This document shows positions 4,672 to 6,607 of a stretch of 6,607 nt of DNA, one piece after another (position 1 is the stretch's first letter; the number at the start of each line of letters is the position of its first letter). Below the pieces are notes generated by a model that saw nothing but the letters and a program-made list of their open reading frames with translations, did not search any database and was not told the origin of the DNA. The translations under genes and the position numbers were made by a program. The stretch is taken from contig JAHEZF010000093.1 of assembly GCA_023251215.1 (NCBI GenBank), positions 1 to 6,607 of the forward strand. Reading direction: 5' to 3'. Source of the stretch: Sphingobacteriales bacterium (GTDB taxonomy: Bacteria; Bacteroidota; Bacteroidia; Chitinophagales; Chitinophagaceae).

Positions 4672-5862
4672 ATGCTGGATAAAAAAAATAGAATGGCGCC
4701 TGAAGAAAGGGCTTTACTTGTCGGTCTGGTACATAAAGATCAGACAGAACAGCAGGTACAGGAATACCTGGATGAATTGGCCTTTCTGGCCGAAACAGCA
4801 GGTGCGATTGCGGTTAAACGGTTTACTCAAAAATTGCAATACCCGGACAGCCGGACTTTTATAGGTAAAGGAAAACTGGAAGAAATAAAAAATTATGTAG
4901 AGGGGAAAAAAATCCGCATTGTGATCTTTGATGATGAACTCAGCGGTGCACAGATCAACAATATTGAAAAAGTACTGGATATAAAAACCATTGACCGTTC
5001 TGATCTTATCCTCGACATTTTTGCCAGAAGAGCTAAAACGGCACAAGCCAAAACACAGGTAGAGCTGGCACAATACCAGTATATATTACCAAGGCTCCGT
5101 GGCATGTGGAAACACCTGGAACGTTTGGGTGGTGGTATCGGCACAAGGGGCCCTGGTGAAAGTGAAATAGAAACTGACCGTCGTATTGTACGGGATAAAA
5201 TTTCTCTGCTGCGCAAACGATTAGCAGAAATAGACAAACAGGCTTTCACCCAGCGTAAGGATCGGGGCGAATTTATCCGTGTGGCATTGGTGGGTTATAC
5301 CAATGTGGGCAAGTCCACTATTATGAATTTACTGAGTAAAAGAAATGTGTTTGCTGAAGATAAATTGTTTGCTACCCTGGATACTACTACAGGCAAAGTG
5401 GTTGTTGATAGTACTCCTTTTTTATTGAGCGATACCGTAGGTTTTATCCGCAAGCTGCCTCACCATTTAGTAGAAAGTTTTAAAAGCACACTGGATGAAG
5501 TGCGGGAAGCTGATATTTTATTGCATGTGGTAGATGTCTCACACGCTAATTACGAAGAACAAATTGCTGTAGTAAACAAAACACTGCAGGAGCTAAATGT
5601 TTTTGACAAACCAACCCTTACCATCTTCAACAAAATGGATCTGTATGAAGAGAAGACCTTTGATAAGTGGCTGGAAGAAAGCACTAAAAAAGAAATCCTC
5701 GAAGACCTGCGGGAAAAATGGCAAAGAGAAACCAACGGTAATGCTGTTTTTATTTCGGCCATTGAAAAAAGAAACATTGACCTGTTGCGTAAATCAATTC
5801 TTAAAAAAGTAAGAGAAATGTACCGGGTAAGATACCCTTATAAAACTGAACTCCCTTATTAG
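4672..5862 (+). CDS. hflX: GTPase HflX
   Basis: HflX is a cytoplasmic GTPase that binds the 50S subunit and rescues or splits stalled ribosomes under stress. From the ATG at 4672 the product is 396 residues. The HflX N-terminal domain (about 10-145) contains RTFIGKGKLEEI (61-72) and QVELAQYQYILPRLRG (129-144). The family signature GGGIGTRGPGESEIETDRR spans about 153-171. The G domain has G1 GYTNVGKS (208-215), the switch I region ATLDTT (about 234-239), G3 DTVGF (254-258), G4 NKMD (320-323) and G5 SAIE (362-365). The frame is open from an ATG at 4582, but those 30 extra codons cover a terminator, a promoter box and a hairpin, and do not look like HflX. Homologues as I recall begin close to MLDKK; the ATG at 4693 is a weaker option. 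No neighbour from the E. coli miaA-hfq-hflX cluster is present. Confidence 0.95.
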   Translation: MLDKKNRMAPEERALLVGLVHKDQTEQQVQEYLDELAFLAETAGAIAVKRFTQKLQYPDSRTFIGKGKLEEIKNYVEGKKIRIVIFDDELSGAQINNIEKVLDIKTIDRSDLILDIFARRAKTAQAKTQVELAQYQYILPRLRGMWKHLERLGGGIGTRGPGESEIETDRRIVRDKISLLRKRLAEIDKQAFTQRKDRGEFIRVALVGYTNVGKSTIMNLLSKRNVFAEDKLFATLDTTTGKVVVDSTPFLLSDTVGFIRKLPHHLVESFKSTLDEVREADILLHVVDVSHANYEEQIAVVNKTLQELNVFDKPTLTIFNKMDLYEEKTFDKWLEESTKKEILEDLREKWQRETNGNAVFISAIEKRNIDLLRKSILKKVREMYRVRYPYKTELPY

Positions 5863-5890
5863 TTTATTAACTGCTTCGCCTCACAGCAAT

Positions 5891-5898
5891 TATCTTTG
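5891..5898 (+). promoter_or_regulatory. -7 promoter box of the glycosyltransferase gene
   Basis: TATCTTTG matches TAnnTTTG exactly, 19 bp before the ATG at 5917 and 29 bp after the hflX stop. No clear -33 TTTG is seen. It suggests that the gene is transcribed on its own, although read-through from hflX is possible because no terminator is visible in the 54-bp gap. Confidence 0.5.
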
Positions 5899-5916
5899 AA
5901 ACTGCAACAATCCAGA

Positions 5917-6607
5917 ATGTTGGGGAAACGAATCTATTTTCAGAACGAAAACAATTGGCTGCTTTTTCTTGTCGGCCTTGCTGTGCTGGTCAATCTCAGC
6001 GGGTTGTTTATCCCGCTGATGGATCCGGATGCGGGTGTATATGCATCGGTTTCCAAAAACATGGTTCTGCACAACAATTACCTGGAACTTTATTTCCAGG
6101 GGGCAGACTGGCTGGACAAACCTCATTTTCCTTTTTGGATCACTGCTGTTTTTTTTAAAGCCTTTGGCATACATGGCTGGTCGTATAAATTACCGGGTGT
6201 TCTTTTCGTGTTTCTCGGAGCATATTACACTTATCTTTTTGCCAAACAGCATTATAATAAAACCATTGCTTTATGGGCGGTTTTTATTTTACTAACAGCG
6301 GAGCACATTATTATTTCAAACAATGATGTACGGGCTGAACCTTTTCTTACCGGCTTGATCATTGCTTCCATTTATCATTTTTCAAATACTTTCTCAAAAA
6401 AAATCGGGTGGCATTTAATAGCTGCATCTTTATTTGCCGCCTTTGCTGTAATGACAAAAGGAGTTTTCACTCTCCTACCTATCGGCGGGGCCATCGCCGG
6501 TGAGATCATCATAAAAAGAAACTGGAAAGAATTCTTTCATTGGAAATGGCTGGTAGCTGTAGCCCTGATCATACTATTTATTACCCCCGAATTATACAGC
6601 TTATGGT
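5917..6607 (+). CDS. GT39/ArnT-like membrane glycosyltransferase, N-terminal part (runs off right edge)
   Basis: From the ATG at 5917, 230 codons are open to the window edge. The product is strongly hydrophobic, with membrane segments at about 14-35, 88-108, 116-128, 140-155, 163-178, 184-198 and 211-224. After the first segment comes DPDAGVYASVSKNM (36-49), the place of the acidic catalytic motif in the first periplasmic loop of GT39/PMT-type enzymes. ADWLDKPHFPFWI (63-75) matches the conserved DKP-P-FW region, NDVRAEPFL (136-144) the R-E/D motif, and MTKGVFTLLP (179-188) the TKG-P motif. Such enzymes transfer sugars from polyprenyl-phosphate carriers to lipid A, proteins or glycans at the outer face of the inner membrane. 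The acceptor cannot be told here. The C-terminal half is missing. The ATG is followed by a short basic stretch and then the first membrane segment, as expected; an in-frame TTG at 5896 is unlikely. Confidence 0.85.
   Translation, partial: MLGKRIYFQNENNWLLFLVGLAVLVNLSGLFIPLMDPDAGVYASVSKNMVLHNNYLELYFQGADWLDKPHFPFWITAVFFKAFGIHGWSYKLPGVLFVFLGAYYTYLFAKQHYNKTIALWAVFILLTAEHIIISNNDVRAEPFLTGLIIASIYHFSNTFSKKIGWHLIAASLFAAFAVMTKGVFTLLPIGGAIAGEIIIKRNWKEFFHWKWLVAVALIILFITPELYSLW

Noticed and set aside
4714..5777. Minus-strand open frames inside hflX
   Set aside because: They lie opposite strongly conserved HflX domains and have Ser/Cys-rich, unpatterned products.
5996..6100. Two perfect inverted repeats in the glycosyltransferase gene (TCAGCGGG/CCCGCTGA at 5996-6019; CCTGGAA/TTCCAGG at 6081-6100)
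   Set aside because: Stems of 8 and 7 bp are expected by chance several times in a window of this size, and both lie in ordinary codons.
5890..6295. Short frames on both strands over the start of the glycosyltransferase gene
   Set aside because: The frame from 5917 is open to the window edge and shows GT39-type motifs and membrane segments; the others have neither.
1..6607. Mobile element, phage, CRISPR or defence system
   Set aside because: No transposase, integrase, Cas, restriction or toxin-antitoxin motif is seen in any frame, no spaced direct repeats of CRISPR length are present, and the genes are mostly core functions with consistent base use.

Overview
The window reads as chromosomal DNA from a member of the Bacteroidota, most likely near the Chitinophagales/Sphingobacteriales. 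Four things point there. No start codon has a Shine-Dalgarno purine tract; starts sit behind A/T-rich leaders. Four genes are preceded by exact matches to the Bacteroidota -7 element TAnnTTTG. One outer-membrane beta-barrel protein is of the Bacteroidota porin-like type. The small membrane-anchored gene ends in a tail I associate with the DUF4834 family of this phylum. The lineage below phylum level is inference.

Left part (1-3163, minus strand): the transcription/translation operon rimP-nusA-infB, read right to left. rimP (ribosome maturation factor) has a consensus promoter (TTTG-N20-TACATTTG) and a perfect 10-bp hairpin in its leader. nusA follows after 27 bp. infB (initiation factor 2) follows after another 106 bp and runs off the left edge, so only its N-terminal 407 codons are visible.

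Middle (3164-3848): a small plus-strand gene for a 77-residue membrane-anchored protein diverges from rimP. Beyond it, on the minus strand, lie an intact tRNA gene with a CAT anticodon (elongator Met or Ile2), its terminator, and a broken second copy of that tRNA. The broken copy carries two short TCCCG...CGGGA palindromes, one as its anticodon arm and one inserted in its D-arm.

Right part (3849-6607, plus strand): an outer-membrane beta-barrel gene with its own promoter and terminator; hflX (ribosome-associated GTPase), whose true start is probably 90 bp downstream of the longest reading frame because that terminator and the hflX promoter lie inside the extension; and the start of a GT39/ArnT-like membrane glycosyltransferase that runs off the right edge. 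The three look like separate transcription units.

Most of the window is conserved housekeeping sequence. I see no phage, transposon, CRISPR array, defence system or clearly new multi-gene system. The points worth a second look are small-scale: the palindrome-bearing tRNA remnant, leader hairpins on rimP and hflX, a perfect 14-bp inverted repeat inside the outer-membrane protein gene, and a 9-bp-period repeat in front of infB.
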